NCBI RefSeq assembly: GCF_003945595.2
Contig: NW_024104347.1
Location: 310,001-374,000 of the forward strand
Direction: 5' to 3'
DNA length: 64,000 nucleotides
Source of the DNA: Pipra filicauda
Lineage: Eukaryota > Chordata > Aves > Passeriformes > Pipridae
Shown: positions 24,666-37,854 of the stretch, one piece after another
Numbering within the stretch: the first letter of the stretch is position 1
How the letters are laid out: every line of letters begins with the position of its first letter
Translations under genes and position numbers: made by a program
Notes under the pieces: generated by a model
Databases searched by the model: none
Told to the model about the DNA's origin: nothing
What the model saw: only the letters and a program-made list of their open reading frames with translations

Positions 24666-27600
24666 TACGCCTCCTCTCCACCATTTTAGTGGCATTTCTG
24701 AAATGTCTTTTATCAGTTCCAAGTCTTTGGTACTTAACTGTTCAGAAAAATATAAAAGTTAACTACGAGCTAATTTCATCTCCCTAGCTTCCTACAATTA
24801 CCCTTAAAGGCCATTTGATTTGATAATAAATTCACTATGATATAAAATTTACATAATGGTTTTTAATGATTTATTAATATGTAAATATTAGGAAAAAAGA
24901 CTGAAAACGCAATTCAAATGTTCCTAAAACATGAAGATGTGCTATTTAAAAATGGGGGTGGGGTGAATCAAATGGAACCTCATCATTGCACAAACAAAGC
25001 ATAGCCAGAGAACAGGTTGAGCTCTAGACCACCTGCACTGCAAATCCTGAAGCTGTGCTAGGTATTCGCAAACCCCAAAATGTATAATTTTGAAATCCAG
25101 GGAAATGATTATTAGAAATTATTACAGGTACTTGTCACTGTTCTGAAGGGGAAGGAAATGAAAGGCATGGATGATGGGTCCTCTGTTGGAAGCTGAAGGA
25201 AGAGAAGAATTCCAGGACGTGTTTCCATGTTTCTCCCCGTAAAGTTCAAAAATATCCCACAAATAATCTTCAACACTTTTAATGCCTTTAAATATATGAC
25301 ACGAACAAAATACTATCAAAGGTCAGTGATCCTTTGGACCTTCCACATGACAGCCTTCTAACAACCCTGATCATAGATTAATATATGAAAAGGCAGTGAA
25401 CTTTCTTGACTGGAAGTACACTGGACTCCAGGATACTGATTTAGGCAAAGACTACCAGCATCTAAGCCCTTAGCTGCTATCAGGGCCATGAGTTCCAACA
25501 GCACCCTGCAACTGGTCATTGCAGGAATTGCTCCAGTCTCATCACAAGTTCCTTACAAAACTTATTTGGAAAATAAGGCAATAAAGTAAAAATACTGTCA
25601 TTAATGTTTGAAATCTTTTTAGAATAGAAGATTCACTGTTTTTCATGGTAATGGTCAGTTTGCATTATGGTTCCCCTCTTTGATAGTTGCAAAACTGTCA
25701 CCTCTGAAACCATGAGGGTTTATGTTTTATAAAAAAAAACAGAAGGGGAGGGAGAATGGACGATTTCCATTTTTACCTGTTAAGTCTCATAGAAGATTTT
25801 TTTTTAAAGGGTCCAAAAGGAGGCATTTGTTGGTTTTGGGGCATTTTTTGTTTCAAGTCAAGATTCATATTTTTATATTGCAAAGCATAAAAATCAAAAG
25901 CCTAATTTAAAAGTAATTGTAGCCTGATTAACTAATAAATATGGGACCTAGACAGACATACTCAAACCTGTACTCTGTGGAAAACCATTCACTTCTTTAT
26001 GGTCTCTTTTCATTGGCACTGGCTCTGATAACTTTTTCCTCTTCCAAAATGGCTTCATCTATTTTGATAACACCCTCTGCCTTTAGCAGACACTCGTGTT
26101 ATGGCTCAGCCAATTCTTTGCCTGTTTAAGACTTAAAGGAACTGCTTAGGTATACCCCCTGAAGTCTCTTTAATGTCTCAGGTAAGGTTTGCTACCACTC
26201 TAAAAACACAAAATTAATAACAATTGAGCTATTCACTGTGATACTGTTCAGCCTGCAACCTGGAAAATGAAAGTCTCCAGTTCTGTGACCTCTATCTACC
26301 CCACGGTAAACCTATGCTGAATTCTATTGGGTTCAGTCCTGTTTGGTAGAGCTAAACAATGTCCTGTCACTGACTGGGATGAACAAATTCTGTGCCAGAT
26401 ACCAAAAACTATGGAGACCTAAATATATGAAGGACAAAATATATTATCAATATTAAGACAAACACAAGTGAAATATATAAAGCCATTTGAATAAAGCCAT
26501 TTGCTGTGCTTTCTGGTTTTTGTGAGTTCAGTGCTTAATTCTCCTCGAGTGCTTACAGAGGCCCAAACAACAAACTATCAGGATCTTACCTCAGAATTTT
26601 ACTATGCAAATATTTTGTGCTAAGGAACTGCAAACTTAAAAATGAAATACAGCCAGCCAAAGCACAATAAACGCACCAAAGGACTTACCGTCCACCAAAA
26701 AAAAATTCATTGCTAAAAAGCTTAAGAGAGTCAGTGTTACGCAAACAATCTCTTTCACACTCAAATGTACACAAACAACCAATTATTTGCTATGTCTCCA
26801 TAACCTACTTCAGATGAACAAAGAGTTCAACACTTTTTCTTAGCTCCTTATCAGTCACTTCATACATGCCTATAGCTAACATCATTATGCTATGTTTTTT
26901 TAAGTGTCTGTCAGCAAGTGGGTCTTTGATGTGAAGAGACAACAAATCTGGATAGAGCTGATGGATGTTTTAAGTCCTTTCATAAAGGCTTGATAGAATA
27001 ATTAAACGGCTGCTCTGTAGTGGTAATTAGGGGAGAAAATAGAGCCACCAGCCAGTTTGGGGAATTATTAGCAAGTAACTTCACAAGCTGTGCACATATA
27101 AAACACAAAGGCTCAGGAAAAATAAGCTGAGAGCTTAGTCCTGAAAGAGTGGGAACCTAGAACTGCTGGAGGCCTTAGGTCTGTTAACACACAGCATTTG
27201 AAACTGCAAGAAAAAGAATAAAATATGTGTACAAACTTCAATAACAAATAAGGCATAAAGGAAAAAAACAGGGATATATCTAACCTGAGCCGCAATTTTT
27301 TCCTTTAAAAACAACTTGGAAAGATCCAGAAGGAAGTCTCAGCTCTCTGTGTCACAAGGACATAGTAAATTAAAAGGTATTTAGTGGCAGCTAACAACTC
27401 TTCTGTTGGAAAGCATTTACATATCTAATAATTCTTCATGGAGACCTCCATTTTGTTCCAATATCCCCAATATATGAAATAAAAAATCATGGGAGCCTAA
27501 CTTAACATGACAATCTGGCTTCAGAGACAAAGACCAAGCGTCTGTATGGGTGCTTGCATTCGTGTCTCCTTATTAACAACCTGCATACTGTGATAAGCTC

Positions 27601-30317
27601 CTGGAGTAGACAGCATATAATTATATTCCTTTAATGATTTACCAGCATACATAGGCACACAACTAGTGCAGACAAAGAGTGCAGGTCTAAGTTGTTCAAA
27701 AACTGGTGAGCGGGAATTATAGGAGACTGCTGTTTCTGAAAGGTGCCCTGAGAGCACATATGGACCTCCTGACACACTAAGGAAAAATATGAGAGGAACT
27801 GTATGCTCTTGAAAAGAACTAAGGTCATTATTTTCAAAACTCTCATGGAATAACAAAATGGAAAGTGTAGCTAAGTTAGCTAAAAACGAGCCAGTTGTGC
27901 CATCGCTTACATTTCCAATACCTCAAGGAGTGATGTGACATCCTTATGTAAATTTTTCTAGGAGGTCCCATTTCACTTCCTGGCTCCACCCAACAACACT
28001 ACATTACAATTACAGTTGTTTTAACGCCATAAGCCAATTCTCTGAGCTTTGTGGAATTCCTCTCCCAAAATCAAAAGTCCCCTCCTCTCTTCCTCACTCT
28101 CAGGTATTTAAAAGTTACACTGAAGTTATTTTTTAATTCACAAAGGATAGCCATGACAAAACTTCAGCACAAGGAGACCAGAAATGTTATGAAACAAGAA
28201 ATTAAATTCCTTCTCACATATAAACATGCCACGAAAATTCATTCATGACATTTAAAGATTTATACATAGTTTCTGCTAATCCAGGAATATGGAATGCAAC
28301 ACGTGAAGAAATAAAGCTGAAAGGGGAGTTTCAAGAGTGGATGCATTAACTTTTTAAATGCTTCTTCATGGAACAGAACAAAATATAACCCCGCAGACTC
28401 CTGTTTTCATTTTACTTAGCCAGCACTACTAAAAGCTGTTGCTGAACGTGAACATCTCTAAGGGCTGTGAAAGAAAGGCCTGAGGGTCTACAGTTTTTTC
28501 CTGCTTCTGTTCCAGCTAATCTATGCTTCTTCAAGAAGGGTAAGTGAAGTTTAATTGTTGGAAGCTAATTTTTCTTAAGCTTTTCATTAGCAAGCGTTTT
28601 GACAGAAATGAAAGTGATGGATGGTATTTCAGCACACACATAACATCAGTAATCCAATGTTAAAAATCTGTGTCACCTTCATCACAAAGCTTCAGTGCTT
28701 CAGATTACTCACCATTACTGTTATGTTTACTTGCAAAGAAGAGTTTGACTGGTAAAGACTTACAACAAAGTACATTAAGGGCAAATGTTTTACAATTAAA
28801 TACTTACAGGGGATGGCAAATAATTTAAAGAAAATTTATTAAGATCTCAGGCTCTCATTTCCATTGTTTTAATTTTTTTTTATCAACTCAGAGAAAAAAA
28901 AAAAAAAGGAATGATTCATGGCCAAGTATAACCTCTCCATGAAAACTGTTCTTCCACCATTTTCAAGTAGGTATATGATCAGTCAGTTTAAACTAGCTTT
29001 CCTCAGTTTTGTGTGGTGTCAAAATTTATGTACAATTATATGACAAAACTTAACTAGTCTCTGCTTTGATGTTTGGATTTGTTCCCCCTGAGAACACCCG
29101 CATTCACTAAGCAACAGAAGGAGCTTTAGTGGCTACCCGAATAAACAAAAACAGTATGTTTACAGTGCACAATTCATGGCTGCAGAAGCAGCATGAGTTA
29201 ACCAGACAAAAGCTTCAGACCAACACCACTAAGCTGTACTCAGTGCCTGCCTTACCCCTGGTTAGTACTGCATCAGGACATTCTGCCTAGGCTTCTCTGT
29301 CAGAAATCTGGCAATTTGAATTTGAAATATTTGTAAAGGTCAGAAGCTCCCTTCAAAGATTCAAATTTTAAAACGATACCTAGTTTACTTAGAATAAACA
29401 AAGCTTAAAACTCTAAGAGAAGAGAGCTTTCTATTCAATAGCAACCCAGGAATGCCTCCAGTGCCTTTCACCTATCCATGTAGCTTGGTGTGCAGGGACG
29501 ATCTGGAACAATTAGTGGTACATTCACTATCTCAGAGCCAATCCAGTAAGGGGTTATTAAAAGAAATGTTCACATGCTCAGTGAAAGGAGTATTTCTAGC
29601 CTTTGCAAGTACAGTCTGGTCTCAGGAACTACAGGAATTAGCAGTCAATGCTGTTCTCATTTCAGCAGAGATCCTACTAATACAATTGTCCTCAAATCCC
29701 CAAATCACTCTGCCTTTCTTCTGAAGAAGTGCACCTCCTCACTTGCAACACATCTTATTTCCACCCTGAAAATTCTTTAGCTTTGCCAATACAAACATTT
29801 ATGGAATATACAAAACAACATTAATATACACTCAAAGTTGCCATTAAAACAATATTGAGATTTTATGCATTATTCAATTCTATGTACAATTCATTAAGCA
29901 ACTATATGCATCTTTTAAAAAGAGCAGCTGCAAAATTTCCAGTCTGATGCGCCACAGTGCTGTGAAACCATAAGGGCTAACTTCAGATTTGAAGCATAGC
30001 TTGCTGCAAAATACAAGAGATTTTGGCTGCTTTTAGCAAATCTGTATTTATAAAATATTACCATAAAATGAAATTAGGAGGTCCAGAATGGATTCCAAGA
30101 TTATTCTTCTCTTAATTTCAATCTGCTCAGTATTAAACTGTTCGTGAACAATGACTAGCCTTTAAAATGTACAGAAATTGTTCTAGAAAAGCAACAAACA
30201 TTTGGCTACGTCTCATCTCTCTAAAGCTCCTTCCCTCTGCAGCTTTGCAAGTGAACTTTATAACCCTGAATTTTATTACAAGATTTTGTCTACTGTTTCC
30301 TTCTTCAAGTCACGATT
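24666..30317. other. Intronic sequence without recognised genes
   Basis: AT-rich DNA. Small items: a 14-bp-period tandem duplication at 26477-26503 (ATAAAGCCATTTG twice), a block at 26880-27100 with homeodomain-like TAATTA/TAATTAG words, and a poly-A at about 28894-28907. No exon is seen. Confidence 0.6.
26477..26503. repeat. Short tandem duplication, 14-bp period
   Basis: ATAAAGCCATTTG at 26477-26489 is repeated exactly at 26491-26503. Confidence 0.95.
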
Positions 30318-30530
30318 AGAATCACAGAATCATTTAGGCTGGAAAAGACCTCTAAGCTCATCAAGGCTAATCATAAATCTAACACTGCTAAGTCCACCAC
30401 TAAACTGTTTCACAAAGGGCCACATTTACACATCTTTTAAATACCTCTGGGGACGGTGTATCAACCACTTCCTGGACAGCCTGTTCCAATGTTTGGCATT
30501 GCAAGAAGGAAGTTTGTTGTATTTTTATCT
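30318..30530 (-). mobile_element. CR1 LINE 3'-end fragment
   Basis: The plus strand reads AATCACAGAATCATTTAGGC, TGGAAAAGACC and so on, the reverse complement of a CR1 3' end. It is followed by GGACGGTGTATCAACCACTT, CCTGGACAGCCTGTTCCAAT, corresponding to the C-terminal ORF2 region (the segment that reads [13 protein letters not shown] in younger copies). Similarity fades after about 30510. It lies in the same orientation as ELMO1. Confidence 0.88.
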
Positions 30531-33500
30531 TCTTGGGAAACCAAGAAGTTCTGTGGAATGCACCAAATGAACTCTCCAAGCTCAGAAGAGATGCAGAGTT
30601 TTCAAAATGGGAGATATTTTGAAGATTTTATTTTATCCATACTTTTTCCTATGGCAATAAATATATTTTAATCTATGTAAACTGATTTGTATGGCAATAA
30701 TCCAAATTATTTTAATAATTCTTGTTTACTGTCACATCTGCCCAGACTTTACATTATCCATTATAGCTTATTAAAAATTTTCAAAAATCCTAGAATGGTG
30801 TTCCAGTAATCACTGTAAAACAAATTATAGCTGTTATTCTACCATGCCATCGGATCTGCCAAAGCTACAGTTGCCATTAACCACGGAAAATCAACATCAT
30901 GATTTTTTTCCTCCTCTCATCATTCTTCAGTTCTCTGTTCTGTTAGTTCCCTAGTTCAGCACCCTTACAGTTAATGCCTAGACTCTACTCCAGTTTGAAC
31001 TTATTAGTTTTTTACTTCCAGGTCTTGATTCTTGCTATGTGTTTCAATACCAGATGAAAGAGTTCTTCATACTAAATGAAGCCACCTCTTTGTTGTCTTT
31101 TGGATACATTACTCAGTTTCTAAAAAAAAAAAAAAAAAATCCCTTACATCTACATCTCTTTCTTACACTTAAGTGTTTTTAATTGCTCTCCCTGCATGAT
31201 GCTCTTTATGATTAATAATAATGTTGAAAATTGAGTAAAGGTAACTTTAAAGAAGCTAAAGAATCCTGCGCCAAATAAGATTAAGCACTTCGCACATACA
31301 AAACTAGCTATGATCCCTGCTCCAAAGAGATCAAAGAGCAGACATATGACTGCAGACAGTAGGTAAAAACACTGAAGGATACTAGACAGCTGTCTAGCTA
31401 ACTGACCCAGAAGCCAACACTCTACCAGCTTTGAAGCCAACAGTACCATGTGTAGAAAGTAACATTCCTAAATCTGTCTCACTGTGACTCAGAGGTAAAA
31501 ATGAAACATCTTGCTCAAAAGGTGTCTGCAGCTCCGTTGCTCATATTCTCACAGATTGCAGTAGATATTTTGTAGAGAATTCACAGTTTATCATAAGCAT
31601 GAAGAGATTGAGTCTTTTTAGAGCAGGAAGAGGTTAATTGCAAATAAATTAGTATCTCTCCAGAAAAAGAAAGTTTCATTTTGTCTCTCCTGAGGGATTG
31701 TGCCAGCAAATAGAAGGAGAGGACTGTTTGATAAAATAAGATTCTGCTATCATACAAAAGAAAAGTACAATTTAGACTACTCAGCAAGTTGTTAGTTTTG
31801 CATCAAGAAGGACAAGAATATTTAATATCCCTATTAGTCAGTAATGGCTATTTTGCTAGTAACGTTTCCAAAGGAAGCCCTAAAACTCAAGATAAATATG
31901 GGTTATCTTCGATATTCGTCCCATCCCTTTCACTGTTACTGATTTTCAAATATTGATTATCGTCTAAGATTGGCCTAATTTTTTCCGTGAATGGCAGCTA
32001 TCTGGTGTGGTGATGGTTTGGGCAAGAGGATAAAAAAAGTGGATATGTAAGAATGAATGCAGTAAAAAGCTAAGACAAAGGAGGTTAGAAGTCTTTTTAA
32101 TTATTTTATTGTATTCATGACGAAACAGAAAATTGCTACCATTCATAAAATACCTTTTTGGCCAGAAAAGTTTTTCAACTTCCTAACCAACATTCCCTGA
32201 CTTGTAAAATGCTTCACTCTCCAGAAAATGAAATTACAGGAAGAAATGCCAGAACAGCAAAAATAATCTCTTATTTTATTTACTACTTCTAGTGCTTTAT
32301 TCTATTTAAACTTAAGAGAAGGACAAGGAAGAAGAGCGTAAAAAGGCAATTAGCTTTCAAGCAAGGGGAAAAATTTTAAAATATGACATTCAATTATAAA
32401 AATATTGGGTTTGCTGTAGCAAAAGGAAAATCAAACCACGCAAGCCCTCAGGTCTGGAATGCTGATCCTGCAGTGACCAATATGCTCCCAGGGAAAGGAC
32501 AACAGAAACAACTTACACTGCACGCTATGGATTGTGCAATACAGAGGAAAAATTGTGCAAAGACGAAAAAGTGCTTCCTGACCCTTGCAGCAATCAGCTT
32601 ACTCCTTGAAGCATGAGATTTGATTACTTTCATCTCAGCGGGCACAACCATGAATATGACTGTATACCTCCTAACGTCCAGCACATTCTATTTGATGAAG
32701 GGATAACAAGGTAAGAATTTCTAGATCACTTCAATTGCAACCTGGGCAATAACTGCAATGAGATATCTATAGCAAAAGCACGCATAAACAGCATTATAAT
32801 ACACTTGCATTTCGATCTCCTCTTTTGAGGAAAAATAATCCTGTAAATTAGCTTAAGTCTAACAAATCCCATGGCCATTAAATTCCCCATGACAGAGAAG
32901 CGAAAAACAAACAAACAAAAAACCAGTGAAGATGTTTTTCTGATAAAAGGTTCAAGACAATCCATATATAAGTATCTGACATGTAGCATATACCCCTGTG
33001 GTCTGTCATAAAGCTTAAGTGCAGATTTGTGCAAAAGCCCCTGAACACCCCCATCAAAACAATCAAATATGAATATTGTCAGTTGAACATCTGTGTCCTG
33101 CTCAAAAACACTCTGAAAAATACTTGCAGTCTGACATGCCTTAACTACAGAATAACTTAAGGCATGCAATGATATTGGCTTATAACATCTTTAGACTATT
33201 GCTCTGTTGGTAGCACTGTCTTTCCTCAGTGCACACAGCACTAATTTATTGTTCCCCTATCAGATACAAGCCTCGACACAGTATCAACACTAAACAATTT
33301 CAGCTGAACCTGTACAGAAAGAATGCAACAAATCTGGGAAGTTGTACCCACTCTGCATAAAGCAGGTAACATGGTCAAGTACTTTTCCCACCAGGGATAA
33401 GAGTTTTACAGGGTTTTGAGGGTAGAAAGGGTCATGTGCTGAGCAGAAGTACAGAGAACTGGTCACTGTAGGCACAGATCAGAGAGCATTAGGGCTACTT

Positions 33501-35291
33501 ATGCAAAACAGTGAGCTCAGATTCTTACTTATAACAAATACTAGATTTTAATGAACTCTTAATCTCCCATTAAATTTACTAACTCCAGTTCCAGAAGGTC
33601 AAAGGTACTCTGGAGCTTATTTTTAATTTTTACATTTATCTGCAATGTTACCGTCTCCCAGCAAAGCCGGCAGTCTGTTAAGTAGGTATTCCTTCTCCCC
33701 TAAGCATACATGTTATTTACTAACACTTGAATAAAAGCGAAAGTGGAGGTTACCTTAGCTTTCATAGCTACTAAGGAGGACATATGGATGGCCTGACCTT
33801 TTCTCCTCTTTGCAAACTTGTCAGTGTACCAGGGATGAGGAGTGTCAAAATGCCTTACCCCAGAGGGCAAGGAGGATTGACCACTGATTAAGAGTGTTCC
33901 TGTTTGATGTCAGCTCCAAGACACACAGGACAAGAAAGAAAGTCCTCTTTGTTAACAAAGGATGTTATTACTGCATAAAATCAGAATTACCATAATGTTT
34001 GCTAAGGTGAGTGGCTGGGCAAGTACTTATTAAAGACATTCTGTTCAATGTCTTTTTAACAGCATCAATAGCACAAGATTAAAAGATTTATAGCTAAATA
34101 TCCCACTCTTTCCTGATTCAGAGAGTTTACTGAGGAGTCTTATGGACGTGTTTCATTCTAACTTCCATGTTACTAAAACACTACACCAACCTTCCTCTTA
34201 AGTTTTATCTCCTCTACTCTGCAAGTCCACCTCTGTAAAGCAGTTACCATATGCTCAAATCACAGCTTGCATTTGAGCTTTCTTTACTTACAAGATCTAA
34301 ACATACACTTAAATGTTTTGCTGAAGAGGAGATGAATTTCCAAGTCATGAACATTTTGGAACCAAAGTCAAAGAACTAAGTCCACTACCTGGATTTGGGG
34401 AAATACAAAAGTAGAAGAGCTGGCATGCCTTTAACACTGTCTTTTGAGTCCTTGCTGGGATGAATGTGTGTTTGAAAGGACCAAAAAGAAATGGTAAAAT
34501 GCCTTCTTGTTGCCCAAAGGTATTTAATACAGCGTAGCAAGGGGAATATAATCAGCATTAAAGTGCTCTTCATAAATAATGGACAATCTAGCTGCTTTTA
34601 TCTACTCTGCACTTTAAGAAAGTTTCTATTGCTGAATATTTCATGAGCAAAAGGTCATTTATTGTGGCTACAATTCAGAAACTGTTAGAAAAAAATTTCT
34701 ATGTTGCAACACAATAATAGTGAGTTTTGAGTATCTGAAGAAACATGGGCAGGCAAACTACATATTTTGAAACTACCACACACAAACGAACAGGAACATC
34801 TTTGCCCTGAACTGTAACTACTGATTTTTAAGATGCCCAATCCTATTCAGCAATACAGCACTTAATCTCAAGTGAAGAACAAACTGGAATGTACGCTTTC
34901 CTGAGATGTCAGCTCTAGTTTGCATTTCTTAACAAAATATACTGCTGATCACAGGTCATTAAAGATGTGCATCTGTGAAGCCATTTTCAAGAAATCTGCT
35001 CTCTGCACATTATTTAAAGGTTTGTTTCAGTACAGCCTTTTAAAATTACAATTAGAGTTCCACATAAACAAAACCATTAAGGAAACACACCCGCGAACAG
35101 GTGAATTGTCAAGATGAGTTAGAAGCAACCTTAGCTCTGTCCCCTGTGAATATAAGGCTATGAGGCAATCTTATTGCCACATCCAGAGACAGATGCTCTG
35201 TGGGTGTAGATCAGCACGACTTTAAAGAAGTCAGTCTTGCTACACCTGGTTTCTATCAACTGAAGTACCAGTGCACTTCTCCTTAACCTTT
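30531..35291. other. Intronic sequence without recognised genes
   Basis: AT-rich DNA with an 18-A run at 31122-31139. The longest frame (32726-33169, minus, 147 codons) has no recognisable motif. Nothing else is supported. Confidence 0.6.
31122..31139. repeat. Poly-A run (18 A)
   Basis: Uninterrupted A run; no adjacent retroposon body was recognised. Confidence 0.95.
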
Positions 35292-35592
35292 TACAACGTC
35301 ACACGCCCATGAATGACCACCACGGGAGCCTGCTGCACACCAGCACACCGAGCATGCCAGTGACTTGCAGCCTCAATAACATAAAAACAAGTGGCTTCAG
35401 AACATTAACAGCTAACATCTCTAAGCCAGGCCTTTCCTTGGGGAACTTTTCAGTTTTCTTTCTAATCCCACACTTCCAAACCATAGAGCTACTCTAAAAC
35501 AAACAAACAAACAAACCCCCCCAAAAAAACCAAAAACCACACACACACAAAACGCACAAAACCAACAAACAACCAAAAACCCAATCCAATTA
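35292..35592 (+). repeat. Unclassified A-tailed interspersed repeat, copy B
   Basis: This is the second copy of the unit at 24322-24526. The 186-bp stretch from GAATGACCAC (35311) to ACTCTA (35496) aligns without net gap to copy A. It is followed by a (AAAC)n-type tail (35497-35515) and further A/C-rich sequence to about 35592. The different tail sequences directly after the shared ACTCTA end argue for two independent insertions rather than a local duplication. The family is unknown to me. Confidence 0.8.
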
Positions 35593-37312
35593 TTTTAGTC
35601 ACAGTCCCCACTTTTAAAAAACAGATAAGGAAAAAGTTAAAATATGAAAGGAGCTATCAGCAGAAGTTAGAAGCAATCAGGACATACAGTACCATAAATG
35701 GCAAATCACCTACATACAGGCCCCTGCACACAGACAACTAACCTGTCTGTGGCAAAAGAGGTTTATTTATTGAGTGACTTCATACGACACAGCAAGGAAG
35801 AGTCTGAGACACCACCTCTAGATCAATCATCTTTCTTAGCAACAAAGTACAGTGTAAGTCCCATGGAGTAATGAACATACATTAAAACACTATGCACAAA
35901 GCTGTACTTTGGATTTCAGATATTTTTCTGTGCATTTGTAAAAATAAAATTGATCTTTAGCACTTATTTCAAATAGGCTTACAGCTTTGTTGAGATGATA
36001 TGTCCCTCCTACATTTACCAGCAGAAAAATTCAGACAGATCTGTCATGCGTGATTTGGCATTAGACACCTCAACTGCAGCAGTAAGGTTATTTTAAGGAG
36101 TTGTGTCTGCTACAGTCTGAACCTTACACAACACATTACTATAACCATACATCTAAAACAGTTGCTAAACTTTTTATTTATAGACATAGTGAATGTGATC
36201 CTTAATGACTCTGGTTTACTTAGGAGGGTATTCAGCGGTAAACATCATCTCATTTATCTGGATCTGTCAGATATGAACTGTCAATTTGGAAGCTGCAAGA
36301 AATGCACAGGTTTTACCCTGGCCCATTGCACAAAGGCAGCTTTTTCCTTTGGTCAATAAATTCTCTCAAAACACTGCATTTAAAAGCTTCGAATGTATCA
36401 ACCAAATCATACTTTTAAAACAGAACTTTTGATGCCTGTTGCAAGCATCAAGAACCACTGATACCTACAGGATTTCTTGCTGCCTTTTACACTGCACTTC
36501 TCTCATTACATTTCATGGACTCGGGTGTAAAGGTAAAAGAAAAAGATTAGTGAAAAAAATTCGAAAGGAACACATCTCTGAGGAAAGCAAGGCCTCCCAG
36601 TTGTGCCCCCTGCTTGAGCAACAAGAAAATGAAGCTCATGGTAGTGTTTGCCAAAACAGATTGCAGGCTGGATCCAAAACATTATTGATGGGTAGCTGAA
36701 GTTTATACATATCAATAGAGTTAAACACCAACACTCTAGACTAATGAAGATACAGACATGTTCTTCTGTTTGATAGTATCTAATAATTTGTCAAGGGACT
36801 GTAATTGAAGCCAAAGACAGCTTATTACTCTGTATTAAAATACAGTATTTCATATCACACTGTTAGAGTAAATGATACATCTATCATGTGGCATTTAGAT
36901 AGAGCTTTAGATATCTAAGAGAAAATGGGACGTGTCAGTTTAGATGAGCAATCCCACAAAAAATGACTATGATACTCATACAAAACCAACCTATGGAATA
37001 GGTTATGGAATGGAACAACCATGAAGTCTCCTACATCAAATCAACAGATGGGAAAAGAACTGACTTGTCCAGAAATGATGCAATTGCCCTGCTTCATACA
37101 GGAGAGTCAAAGAACAAGTGTCCATTTCCCCTACTCCACCCTCATCCTTGGTATGCCACAAAGTAGTAAGAGAGAGAAAACAGACATAGTCATTCTGAAT
37201 GCCAGCGTTCAACTAAGAAACACTTATCAGAAGAAAACTCTTGCATTGAAATAAACTTCAGGTATCACTCAACTCACTGCATGGTTCTTAGAGATCAAAC
37301 AGGTCAACTTAC
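35593..37312. other. Intronic sequence just downstream of the ELMO1 exon, nothing recognised
   Basis: No exon, repeat or motif was identified before the donor of exon 37313-37421. Confidence 0.6.
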
Positions 37313-37421
37313 GTAGCTCTCCTACTTTCAGTATTTCGCACAGCATCTTTGTCAGCTCAATGCTACTTCGGCCAAACGGGCACTCGTGTTTGTCTTCTCG
37401 ACTGCTGTTTTCCAGGACAAT
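37313..37421 (-). CDS. ELMO1: ELMO1 internal coding exon (ELMO domain, downstream of the two exons)
   Basis: This exon encodes 36 codons plus one base, from [17 protein letters not shown] to EILKVGEL, directly continuing the peptide that ends DAYIR in the exon at 50546-50650. Seen: on the minus strand the acceptor is CCACCTTCAG just before 37421, with a plausible branch-point CTGAT (A at 37450, 29 nt from the exon). The donor GTAAGT begins at 37312. The exon ends in phase 1 with a lone C, which fits the next ELMO1 codon being proline (GEL-P). There is no stop or frameshift. It is too short and lacks an internal start suitable for ORF finders, so it is easily missed. [18 protein letters not shown] matches ELMO1 rather than ELMO2 (recalled as [18 protein letters not shown]). 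The product is part of the helical ELMO domain of the Rac-activating ELMO1-DOCK complex. Confidence 0.95.
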
Positions 37422-37597
37422 CTGAAGGTGGAATCAAAACAGAAAATAATCAGTTTGAAGAATCCATGAGTTGAAACACTATCCACCCCATCCAACATTT
37501 ACAAGATACACCAGACTGAATTTAGGAAACTATATGTGGAGGCTCTGTTTTCATAGACCTTAGCCTTCCCTGTAGTTAAATAACCTATGTCATTTAT

Positions 37598-37854
37598 GTT
37601 ACGGCTTCAAACTGAAAGAGAATAGGTTTCAATCAGATATTAGGAAGAAATTCTTTACTGCGAGGGTAATAAGGCACTTGTACAGGTTGCCCAGAGAAGT
37701 TGTGGATGCCCCACCTCTGGCAGTCTTCAAGATCAGGTTGGATGGGGCATTGAGTAATCTGGTCTAGTGACAGGTGTCCTAGCCCAAGGCAGTAAGGTTG
37801 AAACTAGATGACCTTAAATGCCCTTTCCAAACCAAGCTATTCTATGATTCTATG
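37598..37854 (+). mobile_element. CR1 LINE 3'-end fragment close to an ELMO1 splice acceptor
   Basis: The plus strand carries the C-terminal ORF2 coding signature (TTTCAATCAGATATTAGGAA, GAAATTCTTTACTG..., AGGTTGCCCAGAGAAGTTGT) and the 3' end. It finishes with the canonical ATTCTATGATTCTATG at 37839-37854. It is 5'-truncated to about 257 bp. It lies antisense to ELMO1, 177 bp upstream (in transcript terms) of the acceptor of exon 37313-37421. Confidence 0.92.

Larger units (their letters stand above)
1..37312 (-). other. ELMO1: ELMO1 intron downstream of exon 37313-37421 (partial)
   Basis: This begins with GTAAGT at the donor and runs off the left edge of the window. The following ELMO1 peptide (SETCNDFHPMFF...) was looked for on the minus strand and not found, so the intron is at least 37 kb if the gene is intact. 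It holds the 2.8-kb CR1 element, four other CR1-type fragments, both copies of the unclassified A-tailed repeat, and long featureless AT-rich stretches. Confidence 0.75.

Noticed and set aside
30319..30530. Plus-strand ORF at 30202-30570 as a gene
   Set aside because: It is mostly the complement of a CR1 3' end.
32726..33169. 147-codon minus-strand ORF
   Set aside because: It has no recognisable domain and an overlapping shorter ORF in another frame; nothing supports expression.
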